In this document: positions 8,992-17,927 of the stretch, piece by piece
Numbering within the stretch: the first letter of the stretch is position 1
Layout: the number at the start of each line of letters is the position of its first letter
Source of the DNA: Clostridium_AQ sp900552125
GTDB lineage: Bacteria > Bacillota_I > Bacilli_A > Erysipelotrichales > Erysipelotrichaceae
DNA: 64,000 nucleotides
Assembly: GCA_037892765.1 (NCBI GenBank)
Contig: JBBKBW010000001.1
Reading direction: 5' to 3' (one strand)
Program-made: the position numbers and the translations under genes
The notes under the pieces: generated by a model
Databases searched by the model: none
What the model saw: only the letters and a program-made list of their open reading frames with translations
Told to the model about the DNA's origin: nothing

Positions 8992-10023
8992 TTATGATGA
9001 AATAGTTCCATCTTTTTTTAAATATGCTTCTTGCTGTTGTTTTACAATCATAAAACCTTCTTTTAAGTCTTTCATGCTTATTTCAATTTCTTTACTTGAA
9101 TCATAACCACGAGAAGGATCTAATTTATCCGCAATGAATAAAATACGATCATAATCTGTTTTATTTCTGCCTTTCACGTGATGATAAATTGCTTCAGGTA
9201 TTCGATGATCCTGAATAAAGAATTTTTTCTTACAAACATCTGCACCTATATAACCATGCCATATAGCTGGTGCTTCACTTAAATATGCAGGTTCATTATT
9301 TTCAATCCATATTCTTGCTTTTGCATATGGCATTTCTTTGCATACATCATGCATGATTCCCATAGCATAAGCGATTTGTTCATCTAAATGATGTGCACGA
9401 GCAAGCTCTACACAGAGTTTTGCTACTGATACACTGTGTGCAAAACGTTTCTCACTCATACGTTCTCTTACCATACCTTCAAGATACAAGTAGTGCTTTC
9501 CCATATATACACGCACACTTTTAGGCACAAGATGAAGCTTATAACCACGGCGAATTTCCTTACTGGAAATTTCTAATAAATCCATGGAAACCTTATGTAA
9601 TCCATCTGGAAGTACGATATCTTCTTTTTCTCTGGAAAAGACATAGAAAGGAATTCGTTTTTTTAGTTCTTCACTAGCTTTCCATTTATCAAACTGTAAT
9701 GCCTGATCATCTCCGATCAGCCAGCAAAAAGTATGCATAGGATATTGCTTCTGTAGATGTTTTACAGTCTCTATCGTATAAGATATGCCGCCTAATTCCT
9801 GTTCTAGTGTACATAATTTCATATGGCGATATGGACGGATAGCTACTTGAATCATAGCACAGCGATCCTGAAAACATGCTATCTGCGATGGTTTAAGAGG
9901 TGTCTCTGCACTAGGCATAAACCATACTTCATCAATTGGAAGCTTTTTTAATGCGACTTTTGCAATTTGCAAATGTCCTTTATGAATCGGATCAAAAGCT
10001 CCTCCTAATATTGCAATGCGCAT
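8992..10023 (-). CDS. nadD: Fused NadD adenylyltransferase and YqeK HD phosphohydrolase
   Basis: Two enzymes that are separate in Bacillus are joined in one 343-residue frame. Residues 1-185 are nicotinate-nucleotide adenylyltransferase: GGAFDPIHKGHL is the nucleotidyltransferase motif and EISSKEIRRG is the ISSTxIR-like motif. Residues from about 185 form an HD hydrolase of the YqeK type with H near 196 and MHDVCKE at about 224-230. YqeK relatives cleave Ap4A. The frame is continuous with no stop at the junction. It ends 10 bases before rsfS. Such fusions are known from some Mollicutes-related lineages, which fits the inferred host. Confidence 0.93.
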   Translation of the reverse strand: MRIAILGGAFDPIHKGHLQIAKVALKKLPIDEVWFMPSAETPLKPSQIACFQDRCAMIQVAIRPYRHMKLCTLEQELGGISYTIETVKHLQKQYPMHTFCWLIGDDQALQFDKWKASEELKKRIPFYVFSREKEDIVLPDGLHKVSMDLLEISSKEIRRGYKLHLVPKSVRVYMGKHYLYLEGMVRERMSEKRFAHSVSVAKLCVELARAHHLDEQIAYAMGIMHDVCKEMPYAKARIWIENNEPAYLSEAPAIWHGYIGADVCKKKFFIQDHRIPEAIYHHVKGRNKTDYDRILFIADKLDPSRGYDSSKEIEISMKDLKEGFMIVKQQQEAYLKKDGTISS

Positions 10024-10024
10024 A

Positions 10025-10309
10025 TTATAGCCCCAATTTATTTTTCTTGCTGCGACGATACAAAGTAAATGTACGCCCTATTACTTGTACAATTTCACTC
10101 TGTGTTTCCGCACTGATCGTAATTGCTGCTTCATTAGCTGTAATAGCACATGTTTTAAGTAATGATACTTTCACTAATTCATGAGCCTCTAAAGAATCAG
10201 AAATCGTTTTAATTAAATTTTCACTGATAGCATCTTTGCCAATCTGAAATAAAGGTTTTCTTGTCTGTGCCAATGCACGTAACTCACTTTTTTGTTTTCC
10301 GCTTAACAT
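10025..10309 (-). CDS. yhbY: YhbY-family (CRM domain) RNA-binding protein YqeI
   Basis: This single CRM domain of 94 residues is associated with 50S ribosomal particles in other bacteria. The family pattern is clear: LSGKQKSELRALAQTRKPLFQIGK at the start, then KVSLLKTC and VQVIGRTFTLYRRSK at the end. It lies directly between the GTPase yqeH and nadD-yqeK, as in Bacillus, but aroE is missing from between yqeH and yqeI. Confidence 0.92.
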   Translation of the reverse strand: MLSGKQKSELRALAQTRKPLFQIGKDAISENLIKTISDSLEAHELVKVSLLKTCAITANEAAITISAETQSEIVQVIGRTFTLYRRSKKNKLGL

Positions 10310-11394
10310 TAAATCATCGCCTTTCTAAATGTTACATTTCCTTGTTCAGGCACATATACCTGAATCTGCTCTAATTTACCGCTGATGCAAAACCAGCCTA
10401 ATCCATGGATTACAACATCCATCTTTTGATTGTTGTCTAATTTACCATAAGAATATTTTTTCATATGTTCTCTTTCACCTATTACCGGTGATAATAATTC
10501 ATCATAGTGCTGTGCCCATAATTCATCTGCTTTTTCTTGTTTACCTCGATGGAGCTTTAAACGTTCTGAGAAGTAAGCAACACAGCTAACCTGTTCACAG
10601 CCTATTAAATCTAAACGCACCAGACCTCCTAAAGCTAATGACTGATTTTCTCTTAACTGATAGCCTCTTGCCTTTAATGGTCGTAATGGTATTACTGTTT
10701 TTAATAGTTTATCATCTACATGTGTCAATAAAGAGTCCATTCTTGTAAGACCTGGAGTATCATACAAACGATAACCATCCATTTCTATTTCATTGAAATC
10801 AAGTGTAGTCCCTGGATGACGAGAAGTTGTTAGGTCAACATGATCACACATAGCATTTAACAAAGTGCTTTTACCAGCATTTGCCATTCCCATTACGACT
10901 ACATCACGTCCTTTACGATAATAAGAAATCGCATGTTTTACCTCATCTACACTCGCATTATCATCACTTTTTGCATGCTGAGCTAAATCACCACAGACAA
11001 CGATTCCCTGAACAACAATTCCTTCATCTTTTAATCTGCGCAATAAGAATTGAGATAGTTTTTCATTGCCTAAAGTTGCAGGTAAAAGATCTCGTTTTGT
11101 TGCGACCATTAGTATATCTTTCCCAATCAAATGACGATTGATTCCTGGAAGTATACTAGCCTCGAAATCAAACAAATCTACAACCCATACGATCAATGCA
11201 TCTGTTTCATTGATTTTCTTTAGTACATCATCACTATTAATACCTTGTTTCATGCTGATGACTACATCATCATAATGTCGAATTCGAAAACATCGCTGGC
11301 AGTAGTCTGCCTCTAATTTTGGCGTGTAGCCAATTGCGGTTTTATCTGTATTCTGTAATACAACACCGCATCCTTTACATATTTTACGCATCAT
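10309..11394 (-). CDS. yqeH: Ribosome biogenesis GTPase YqeH
   Basis: This circularly permuted GTPase is needed for 30S subunit maturation. A zinc-finger N-terminus (CKGCG at 5-9 and CQRC at about 32-35) precedes the permuted motifs: G4 (TKRDLL) comes before G1 (GMANAGKSTLLNAM) and G3 (DTPGL). The C-terminal half is the usual YqeH RNA-binding region. AAAGGAG lies just upstream, and of the two tandem ATGs the second (11391) has the better spacing. It overlaps the end of yqeG by about 11 bases. Confidence 0.94.
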   Translation of the reverse strand: MMRKICKGCGVVLQNTDKTAIGYTPKLEADYCQRCFRIRHYDDVVISMKQGINSDDVLKKINETDALIVWVVDLFDFEASILPGINRHLIGKDILMVATKRDLLPATLGNEKLSQFLLRRLKDEGIVVQGIVVCGDLAQHAKSDDNASVDEVKHAISYYRKGRDVVVMGMANAGKSTLLNAMCDHVDLTTSRHPGTTLDFNEIEMDGYRLYDTPGLTRMDSLLTHVDDKLLKTVIPLRPLKARGYQLRENQSLALGGLVRLDLIGCEQVSCVAYFSERLKLHRGKQEKADELWAQHYDELLSPVIGEREHMKKYSYGKLDNNQKMDVVIHGLGWFCISGKLEQIQVYVPEQGNVTFRKAMI

Positions 11395-11908
11395 ATTCTC
11401 CTTTACGTAGCCGCTTTGTAACTTTCAGCAGCTTAAATATAACTGATTCTATTATTCGGTTTACTTTTGTGAATGACAAATCCCTCGTGACTCTAGGCGC
11501 TGTAAGTATCGTATGAAGCCCCATAAAATTTGCTCCTAATATATCCGTCAGCAATTGATCACCTAAAACAGCAACCTCTTTTTTCTGTACATGATATCGT
11601 CTTAACAGCTTTCGATAAGTAATCGGCAAAGGCTTCATTGCGAAAGAATAAAAATCAGCCGCAAAATAATCCGCAAACCGTTTCACTCTTTCCTCAACAT
11701 TGTTACTAATAAAAACAATCTGAATCCCTTCGTTTCGCATTTCCTCTATGAACTGAATAACCAGCTCATCAGGAAGCTGTTCATCATGGGCAACCAAGGT
11801 ATTGTCAATATCACATGCCAATAGCTTTATACCGTGTTCCTTTAAATATTTTGGACGCAAAGCAGTAAAGCTATGTATATAATAGTCGGGAGTAAATAAC
11901 TGAATCAT
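11384..11908 (-). CDS. yqeG: YqeG-family HAD phosphatase
   Basis: This HAD-superfamily hydrolase resembles phosphatidylglycerophosphatase GEP4/YqeG proteins. Motif I is DIDNTLVAHDE and motif II is IVFISNN. The lysine of motif III is in MKPLP, and motif IV is in LGDQLLTDILGAN. The ATG at 11908 follows AGGAGAG by about 5 bases, whereas a frame extension to 11929 has no binding site. It is the first gene of the yqe operon. The physiological substrate is not visible from sequence. Confidence 0.92.
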   Translation of the reverse strand: MIQLFTPDYYIHSFTALRPKYLKEHGIKLLACDIDNTLVAHDEQLPDELVIQFIEEMRNEGIQIVFISNNVEERVKRFADYFAADFYSFAMKPLPITYRKLLRRYHVQKKEVAVLGDQLLTDILGANFMGLHTILTAPRVTRDLSFTKVNRIIESVIFKLLKVTKRLRKGEYDA

Positions 11909-12051
11909 AGACACTCTCCTATTGTTCATTCAAAGCACAACTATTTTATCATATTTTATCTGCTCTTAAAACATAATTCTCTTTTTATATTTCTTTTTTC
12001 TCTTTAATACTAATGATTTGTGTATACACTAAAATATTTTTATAACATATG

Positions 12052-12080
12052 TTGACTTGATGTTTTTATAGCCATATTAT
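12052..12080 (+). promoter_or_regulatory. Sigma-A-type promoter
   Basis: TTGACT (12052-12057) and TATTAT (12075-12080) are separated by 17 bases, upstream of the small membrane protein gene. Confidence 0.75.
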
Positions 12081-12121
12081 GAAATTAAATAAACATACAT
12101 CAGATAATGGAGGAATTAAAT

Positions 12122-12448
12122 ATGTTTATAGTAACAATCACTATTGGTATATTACTACTAATATTGGCTTACCTCATAGGTTATAAGAAACAAATAGGCC
12201 TGCTTCATAGTTATCATTATAAAAATGTTTCAATCAAAGACATCCCTGTTTTCTGTAAGAAAGTTGGATTAGGGCTAGTATTTATTGTGATTACCGTTTT
12301 CTGTAAAGCATTATTAGATAGCCTATATCTTAATGTTTATTGGACAGATTATATTTGTATGATTCCTTTAGCTATTGGATTATTGACTTGTATCTATTAT
12401 ATAAGAAAATATAATGGTAGCATCTTTGGCTTGAAGAATAAAAAATAA
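12122..12448 (+). CDS. Small three-helix membrane protein (DUF3784-like)
   Basis: The 108-residue protein has three predicted membrane helices (about 1-20, 43-62 and 76-93) and a lysine-rich tail. The GYKKQIGLLHSYHYKNV segment after the first helix recalls DUF3784 proteins, a family of unknown function. The ATG at 12122 is favoured because TGGAGGA precedes it by 8 bases; the in-frame ATG at 12107 overlaps that binding site. It is monocistronic, with its own promoter and terminator. Confidence 0.7.
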   Translation: MFIVTITIGILLLILAYLIGYKKQIGLLHSYHYKNVSIKDIPVFCKKVGLGLVFIVITVFCKALLDSLYLNVYWTDYICMIPLAIGLLTCIYYIRKYNGSIFGLKNKK

Positions 12449-12467
12449 AACTACAAAACATACAATA

Positions 12468-12504
12468 GAGCTTAACCACGATAATTATTACCATGATTAA
12501 GCTC
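12468..12504. terminator. Hairpin terminator between convergent genes
   Basis: GAGCTTAA (12468-12475) pairs with TTAAGCTC (12497-12504), with partial pairing extending inward, followed by ATTTTGTTT. It lies between two convergent genes. Confidence 0.7.
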
Positions 12505-12511
12505 ATTTTGT

Positions 12512-13405
12512 TTAATTAGATTCCTGAAAAAACATATAACATAAATAATTAATCTCACCAATCACTTCTTTCCCCTTACTTCCTAAATCTGTAAAGATAA
12601 CAATGCTGTAAGGTTCCCCATCTAAAACAAGACCACTAGCATTTTGCGCATTACCATAATCACCATATTTCTGTGCTGTTAATAAAGGAATTTTAAGATT
12701 CAAATAACTATTAGGCATCGCATTGTATAAATCATTTATCAATGATGAAAAAATATTCTGATGTTCATATAAATAAGATAATACATCATTCATATATCGA
12801 GCTGTTAATATATTGTCATATGTATAAAATGATGCATTTAGCTCATGTTGAGAATAAGCAGCACTTAATTCACGATAATTTAGCCATCCACCAAGATTTT
12901 CAAATAAAATATGAGCAGCTGTATTATCAGAATTCACAATCATATGATGCAACAATGTAGAAATTGGAATCCATGAATTTATTTTAAAATCTTTTGCTAC
13001 TGGGCCACCTTCTTCATAGTGATTTTCTAAATATTGAAGTGAGTCTGATAAATCAATTTTACCTTTATAAGCATTTTCATAATATATCATTGCTAAGGGG
13101 AGTTTGTAAACGCTAGCCGCAAAAAAATCAGTATCAGGGTTTAGGATATAAGATTCATCTGAAGTTAGACTTTGTACGTAAATCGCAATTTTATTTTGAT
13201 CAATATCTTGTTTATTCAAATAATTTACTATCACATCAGATAAAGTATTTCCAATAATATTTTCTTCTACATCTGTCATTTTTTGTCCTTCCTTTATTTC
13301 GCCATCCTGTAGAACTCCGCCTCCTAAGAGTCCTACTGCAGTGATAATGATGATTACACTGAGAAACCGTATTATTTTCTTCATATCTAATGACACATAT
13401 TTCAT
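12512..13405 (-). CDS. Class A beta-lactamase-like serine hydrolase, exported
   Basis: A hydrophobic N-terminal segment (about 12-30) suggests export or anchoring, without a lipobox cysteine. The serine hydrolase fold shows SVYK (SxxK) followed by the SDN-like motif NSDNTAA. The usual third motif KTG is not evident: the aligned stretch reads KYGDYG. Such proteins belong to the Beta-lactamase2 family, and many are not resistance enzymes, so a cell-wall amidase or esterase role is as likely. Three possible starts exist (13405, 13396 GTG and 13384), none with a good binding site. It is convergent to the small membrane protein gene. Confidence 0.8.
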   Translation of the reverse strand: MKYVSLDMKKIIRFLSVIIIITAVGLLGGGVLQDGEIKEGQKMTDVEENIIGNTLSDVIVNYLNKQDIDQNKIAIYVQSLTSDESYILNPDTDFFAASVYKLPLAMIYYENAYKGKIDLSDSLQYLENHYEEGGPVAKDFKINSWIPISTLLHHMIVNSDNTAAHILFENLGGWLNYRELSAAYSQHELNASFYTYDNILTARYMNDVLSYLYEHQNIFSSLINDLYNAMPNSYLNLKIPLLTAQKYGDYGNAQNASGLVLDGEPYSIVIFTDLGSKGKEVIGEINYLCYMFFQESN

Positions 13406-13564
13406 GCTAGTTTATATTGAATATGCTGCCTTTTCCTCCTTTCGTATTTATAAATATAAATAGCTATCTCTACTATTTAATATAGCAGACGTACAAGTAC
13501 AAATCCACTATTGTAAATAAAATTATGAAAATCTTAAGTATCTTATTTTCATTTTTGATTTGGT

Positions 13565-13593
13565 TTGTAAATACTTTCATTTTTTGATAAAAT
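13565..13593 (+). promoter_or_regulatory. Promoter of the M42 peptidase gene
   Basis: TTGTAA (13565-13570) and TAAAAT (13588-13593) are spaced by 17 bases, followed by AGAGAGGAG as ribosome binding site. Confidence 0.65.
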
Positions 13594-13623
13594 ATAACAA
13601 GAAAGAGAGGAGAAAGTAGATTT

Positions 13624-14664
13624 ATGACTTATCATGTAAATGAAAAAACAATTGAAGAGATAACTAGAACACTAATAGAAACACCTAGTCCTGTTAGTTA
13701 TTATGATGAAATTCATCCATTGATGGAACAATTAGCTGAGCGATTTGGATATACAATTAGCTATGATCGAAAACGTACTGCTTATATTCGTGTAGAAGGA
13801 AGCGATACTAGTAAATGTATATGTATAGGAGCTCATCTTGATACCATTGGTTTAATGGTACGTCATATTAATGATAACGGTACATTGGCACTAAGAAATT
13901 TAGGAGGCATCAACTATAATAACCTTGAAGGCTGTAGTGTTAAAATTCATACACGTGATGGTTCTTACTATACTGGCTTGATTGCATGTACAGCTCATTC
14001 TACTCATGTATTTGATGAAGCAAGAAGCGCAGTTCGTGAAGAAGCAAATATGATGGTTGTGCTTGATGAATTAGTTTCATCAGCTGAAGAAGTACGTGCT
14101 TTAGGAATTGAACATGGAGACATCATTTCTATTGATCCTGATTATCACTTCACGAAGAGCGGATTCATTAAATCGCGCTTTATTGATGATAAAGCAGCAG
14201 TTGCGGCTGTATTTGCAGTGTTAGAAGATCTAAAGAAAACAGGAAGAAAGCCAAAATATACAACATTATTCGCCTTTCCTTTATATGAAGAAATCGGACA
14301 TGGTGGAGCTTACCTTCCAAGTGAAGTCAGTGAATACATAGCTTTAGACATTGGTCTTATTGGACCAGACTATAATGGAAGCGAAACAAAAGTAAGTATA
14401 TGTGCTAAGGATAACTATACTCCATATGATCGTGCATTAACTACTCGTCTTATCCAATTGGCAAAACTACATAATATTGATTATAGTGTCGATGTATTCT
14501 ACCATTATGGTACTGATGCCAGTGCCGCAATTCGGGCTGGAAACAATGTATATGCAGCTGCATTTGGAATGGGATGTTTCGCCTCTCATGGAATGGAACG
14601 CTGTCATATCTCTAGTGTTGTACAAACAGCGCAATTACTATACGCTTATCTATTAGAAGCATAA
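13624..14664 (+). CDS. M42-family glutamyl aminopeptidase/deblocking peptidase
   Basis: This is a cytoplasmic metallopeptidase that usually forms tetrahedral dodecamers and trims peptides. Metal and catalytic residues are recognisable: GAHLDTIGLMV (His and Asp), FIDDKAAVAAV (bridging Asp), YEEIGHGG (catalytic Glu-Glu), an aspartate in ALDIG, and a late SHGMER histidine. The length of 346 residues is normal for the family. It has its own promoter and terminator and lies convergent to sigK. Confidence 0.92.
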   Translation: MTYHVNEKTIEEITRTLIETPSPVSYYDEIHPLMEQLAERFGYTISYDRKRTAYIRVEGSDTSKCICIGAHLDTIGLMVRHINDNGTLALRNLGGINYNNLEGCSVKIHTRDGSYYTGLIACTAHSTHVFDEARSAVREEANMMVVLDELVSSAEEVRALGIEHGDIISIDPDYHFTKSGFIKSRFIDDKAAVAAVFAVLEDLKKTGRKPKYTTLFAFPLYEEIGHGGAYLPSEVSEYIALDIGLIGPDYNGSETKVSICAKDNYTPYDRALTTRLIQLAKLHNIDYSVDVFYHYGTDASAAIRAGNNVYAAAFGMGCFASHGMERCHISSVVQTAQLLYAYLLEA

Positions 14665-14668
14665 ATAA

Positions 14669-14688
14669 AAGCCATATTGGCTTTTTTT
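14669..14688 (+). terminator. Terminator of the M42 peptidase gene
   Basis: AAGCCA and TGGCTT form a compact hairpin followed by a T run. It reaches into the stop codon of sigK on the other strand. Confidence 0.75.
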
Positions 14689-15406
14689 ATGATGACTTTA
14701 AACTACGTTCTTTCCTTTTCTCTTCTTTTTGAAATTCACGATAGAGCTTCATAAATGCTCTTTTTTCAATACGCGAAACATATGACCTTGATATATGAAG
14801 CTGTCTTGCAATTTCTCTTTGCGTTTTCTCTTCTTCTCCATATAAGCCAAATCGTTTTGTGATGATTTCCATTTCTCGTTCATCTAAAATATGAATATAT
14901 TCTTTCAATCGAGCAATACGATCTTTTTTCATCATTTCATCAATGACCGTACTATCTTCCGGTGAAGCAATCGCATCAATCAATGTAATTTCACTGCCAT
15001 CTTTATCTGTTGCGATAGGGTCATTCAAAGATACATTCTGAAAATAGTTCTTACTGCTTCTCAAATACATTAATATTTCATTCTCAATACATCTTGATGC
15101 ATAAGTTGTTAGTTTATGCCCTTTCTCAGGCTTAAAGGAATCTACTGCCTTAATTAATCCTATTGTACCTATACTGATTAAATCCTCCACTTGCTCTTTT
15201 TTTATATCGTATTTCTTTACGATATGAGCTACCAGACGCAGATTATGTTCAATTAGCTTATTTCTGGATTCTTCATCTTTATCTTTCAATAAAGCTATAC
15301 AGGCTGCTTCATCTTCTGAATTCAAAGGCTGAAGAAAAGTATTACTCCGAATAAAACCTACATAACAAAATACATTAGATAAAACTTCGATTAATGTTGT
15401 AAACAT
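14687..15406 (-). CDS. sigK: Sporulation sigma factor SigK
   Basis: This is the late mother-cell sigma factor of sporulation. The short hydrophobic pro-sequence (FCYVGFI) and the following LQPLNSEDEAACIALL match SigK precursors. Region 2 has HNLRLVAHIVKKYD, DLISIGTIGLIKAVDSF and KLTTYASRCIENEILMYLR. Region 4 is TQREIARQLHISRSYVSRIEKRA. The ATG at 15406 with AGGTGAT upstream is preferred over GTG 15415. The frame is uninterrupted, so there is no skin-like insertion in sigK itself, in contrast to sigF nearby. It supports a spore-forming host. Confidence 0.93.
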   Translation of the reverse strand: MFTTLIEVLSNVFCYVGFIRSNTFLQPLNSEDEAACIALLKDKDEESRNKLIEHNLRLVAHIVKKYDIKKEQVEDLISIGTIGLIKAVDSFKPEKGHKLTTYASRCIENEILMYLRSSKNYFQNVSLNDPIATDKDGSEITLIDAIASPEDSTVIDEMMKKDRIARLKEYIHILDEREMEIITKRFGLYGEEEKTQREIARQLHISRSYVSRIEKRAFMKLYREFQKEEKRKERSLKSS

Positions 15407-15487
15407 TTCTATCACCTAATATAGTCTATGAAAGATTTCAGAGAACTATGTTTATTAAAGAAAAAAAACATGCGTATCAAACACATG

Positions 15488-16540
15488 TTAAGCTTCTAAA
15501 AATGGATGATAGTAAATCTTAAATTTCAATTTTTCATTTAATTTCTCTAAAGCAATCTTAAAGCCGTCAATATCAAAAATGGCTACATCAATATAAGAGT
15601 AATAGATACCAATAGCTCCTCCCATTGTTCTTGCGATTGACATCGGATACAACAAATCATTGATTTCCTTTTCTAATTGCTGACGTACTAAAGCTTCTTT
15701 TTCATCCTCATATAATTTTTCATAATAAAGATAGCCGTATTCTCCACCCTTATCCGCAAAATCCTTACAAGTCATATATTCCTTATTTAGAACTTCTTCC
15801 TGTAATTGAGGATTTGTAGTAACAATTAATTTCATATCTTTACGCAATGTCTCACTTACCGGTTTTTCATCTAGTTTATAAGCCATGTATATAGATAATG
15901 GATCATGATATTCTACCCAATCGTTATCAACAATGATATCACATAAATCTTCATATAAATTAGGTAACAGACATACATTTTCATTTGTGCTAGGTTCATC
16001 AAGAATCTTCACACTAGAAATACGTGCTTCAAATTCTAATTCTCCAATGAATAGCTCTAACATATAAGCAGTAATCTGTTCCTTCTGTGTTTCATTTAAC
16101 TCTTTTAAAGCCTCACAATAAATCTCTAATGCTAAAGTTTTAGACTCCTCTTCAATTGTATAATAAACCTTAAAGTCAGCACCAGAAACATGTTTACCTT
16201 TAATATCGACATAACTATGCATTGCTTTTTCACTTAATGGTGGACGAAAGGCGTTGATGATCCAATTTTCACTTAACTGTTTTGGGGCATCTTTTTTCAA
16301 TAATGCACTGCACAACTGGGCAGTTTTATCTCCTCCAGTCGCAAATATCATCTCAAAGAATCCCGTCTCACTCATCTCAACTTCTATCTTACAGCCACAT
16401 ACTGTTGCTAGACGGCTATTCAAATCCTGTAAAATATGTTCATATTCATGACGATTACCTTCTTTTAAAGAAATTTCCAGTTCTTCCTGTACGGTCAAAA
16501 AATATTTCCAAAAATTCTGAACACGATGTTTATTATTCAT
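15488..16540 (-). CDS. Hypothetical cytoplasmic protein
   Basis: I do not recognise the family. The 350-residue protein is acidic, has no signal peptide or membrane helix, and looks like an all-globular alpha/beta protein. A segment ENWIINAFRPPL followed by an FKVYYTIEEE strand region recalls proteins with DUF695-like folds, but that is only an impression. It begins one base after the end of the GNAT gene, so both are probably one transcript. Confidence 0.75.
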   Translation of the reverse strand: MNNKHRVQNFWKYFLTVQEELEISLKEGNRHEYEHILQDLNSRLATVCGCKIEVEMSETGFFEMIFATGGDKTAQLCSALLKKDAPKQLSENWIINAFRPPLSEKAMHSYVDIKGKHVSGADFKVYYTIEEESKTLALEIYCEALKELNETQKEQITAYMLELFIGELEFEARISSVKILDEPSTNENVCLLPNLYEDLCDIIVDNDWVEYHDPLSIYMAYKLDEKPVSETLRKDMKLIVTTNPQLQEEVLNKEYMTCKDFADKGGEYGYLYYEKLYEDEKEALVRQQLEKEINDLLYPMSIARTMGGAIGIYYSYIDVAIFDIDGFKIALEKLNEKLKFKIYYHPFLEA

Positions 16541-16541
16541 A

Positions 16542-17189
16542 TTATTCCTTTTCCTTTCCTTTACATTTCTTCATAAAATTATATTGATGAAGCTCATAAT
16601 CAGAATGAGATATTTCGCTCATTAAATGAAAACCTGCTCGCTTACATAAGGGTATGTATTCTTTATGATGCACCTCAACAGTCAAATCCTTTCCAACTAT
16701 CTCCGCATATTCCACTAATGCCATTAACATTTCACTGCCTATGCCCTGTCCTCGTTTATCCTTTTTTGTGAAAAATAATTCAAGATGTAAATAATCATGC
16801 TTTACAAACTCATATCTCCATCTGCTAGTAAATAAATCCCAACAGGATATTACATGTTTCATAGTTTTTATTGAATGAAGCTGAAACAGCATAGGAAATA
16901 TCTTCAGATTCATCCATAAAAGCTGTAAATGATATTTAATTGGTCTTTCCAAGGTGGAATCCCATACCACCATAACACTCGCTGTTTCTTTACGATCCAT
17001 TAGAAAATAACAGTATGGCTTAATTGCTTTTATGAAGTGACGAAACATGTATTCTAATGCTTGTTTCCTTTTATCATCATCTTCAAAAGCAGTCTTGTAT
17101 AGTTCATAATTAAAATAATTATCTGCCAATTCTAAATGCAGAGATGCTATTTCATCATCACTCATTACATGAAATTTGGAAAGGGGCAT
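16542..17189 (-). CDS. GNAT-family N-acetyltransferase
   Basis: The acetyl-CoA-binding motif A is visible as KDKRGQGIGSEMLMALVEYAE (Q/R-x-x-G-x-G type), followed by a beta4-alpha4 region ending in CKRAGFHLM. The N-terminal half, with its two aromatic-rich helices, matches the acetyltransferases that begin with xxDxxIASLH. The substrate is unknown. The start at 17189 follows an AGGATG-like site, while the frame extends upstream to 17246 without a convincing binding site. It is transcribed with the hypothetical gene downstream. Confidence 0.82.
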   Translation of the reverse strand: MPLSKFHVMSDDEIASLHLELADNYFNYELYKTAFEDDDKRKQALEYMFRHFIKAIKPYCYFLMDRKETASVMVVWDSTLERPIKYHLQLLWMNLKIFPMLFQLHSIKTMKHVISCWDLFTSRWRYEFVKHDYLHLELFFTKKDKRGQGIGSEMLMALVEYAEIVGKDLTVEVHHKEYIPLCKRAGFHLMSEISHSDYELHQYNFMKKCKGKEKE

Positions 17190-17351
17190 ATTAACACATC
17201 CTATCTTTCGAAACGATATTATACCATATTTCGATATTATGCACAAGAACGCCTATGAAAGGTTAATATTTCTTTGATAATTGTCTATAAACTGTTAGAT
17301 TTAATGATATCTGATATATTAAAAATGCAGCTGAATGAAGCTACATTATAT

Positions 17352-17813
17352 CTATTTATTGTTTTTCTTTCGATATTTCCATACCTGATATAATATATCT
17401 TTTAATACTAACATCGCATCTTGTTCATTATAGTGATATTCCTGCTTCAATTGATCTAGTAAATCACTTATGGTTTGTGCATAATATTCAGCATTGACTT
17501 CTTTCTGATAAGATATCAGGATTGGATATTTTTTACCCCAGACATTTGTCCAATTGATTTTTTCCTCTACTTCTTCCTTCGTTTTATCAATCATTTCCTG
17601 TATTTCTTTTACATCTACGTCATAATCAATTAATTCATCTAAACTTACTTTATACAGCATTGCCATTTTCTTTGATTGATAAATATCTGGAATAGTCTCA
17701 TCTGTCTCCCATTTAGAAATTGTCTGTCTGCTTACTCCTAGTTTTTCTGCAACTGTTTCTTGTGATAAGCCACATTTCTTCCTTGCTTGAAATAAACTAT
17801 GTCCTAGACTCAT
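17352..17813 (-). CDS. XRE-family transcriptional regulator
   Basis: An N-terminal lambda-repressor-type helix-turn-helix (about residues 5-60, SQETVAEKLGVSRQTISKWETDETIPD) is followed by about 90 helical residues without a recognised ligand domain. It is single-gene, downstream of sigF and in the same direction. It could be read from the sigF transcript or have its own promoter. The target is unknown. Confidence 0.85.
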   Translation of the reverse strand: MSLGHSLFQARKKCGLSQETVAEKLGVSRQTISKWETDETIPDIYQSKKMAMLYKVSLDELIDYDVDVKEIQEMIDKTKEEVEEKINWTNVWGKKYPILISYQKEVNAEYYAQTISDLLDQLKQEYHYNEQDAMLVLKDILYQVWKYRKKNNK

Positions 17814-17927
17814 GTTGTTAACACTCCTTATCTTTTGTCACCATAATTATAAAATTATATAGATAGAATTTCTACCAGCTAAACTTTCCAAATTTGCTAG
17901 TTATTCAGACATTTCTAGAAAAAAACG

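Noticed and set aside
14687..15415. Skin-like interruption of sigK
   Set aside because: The sigK frame is complete from pro-sequence to region 4.
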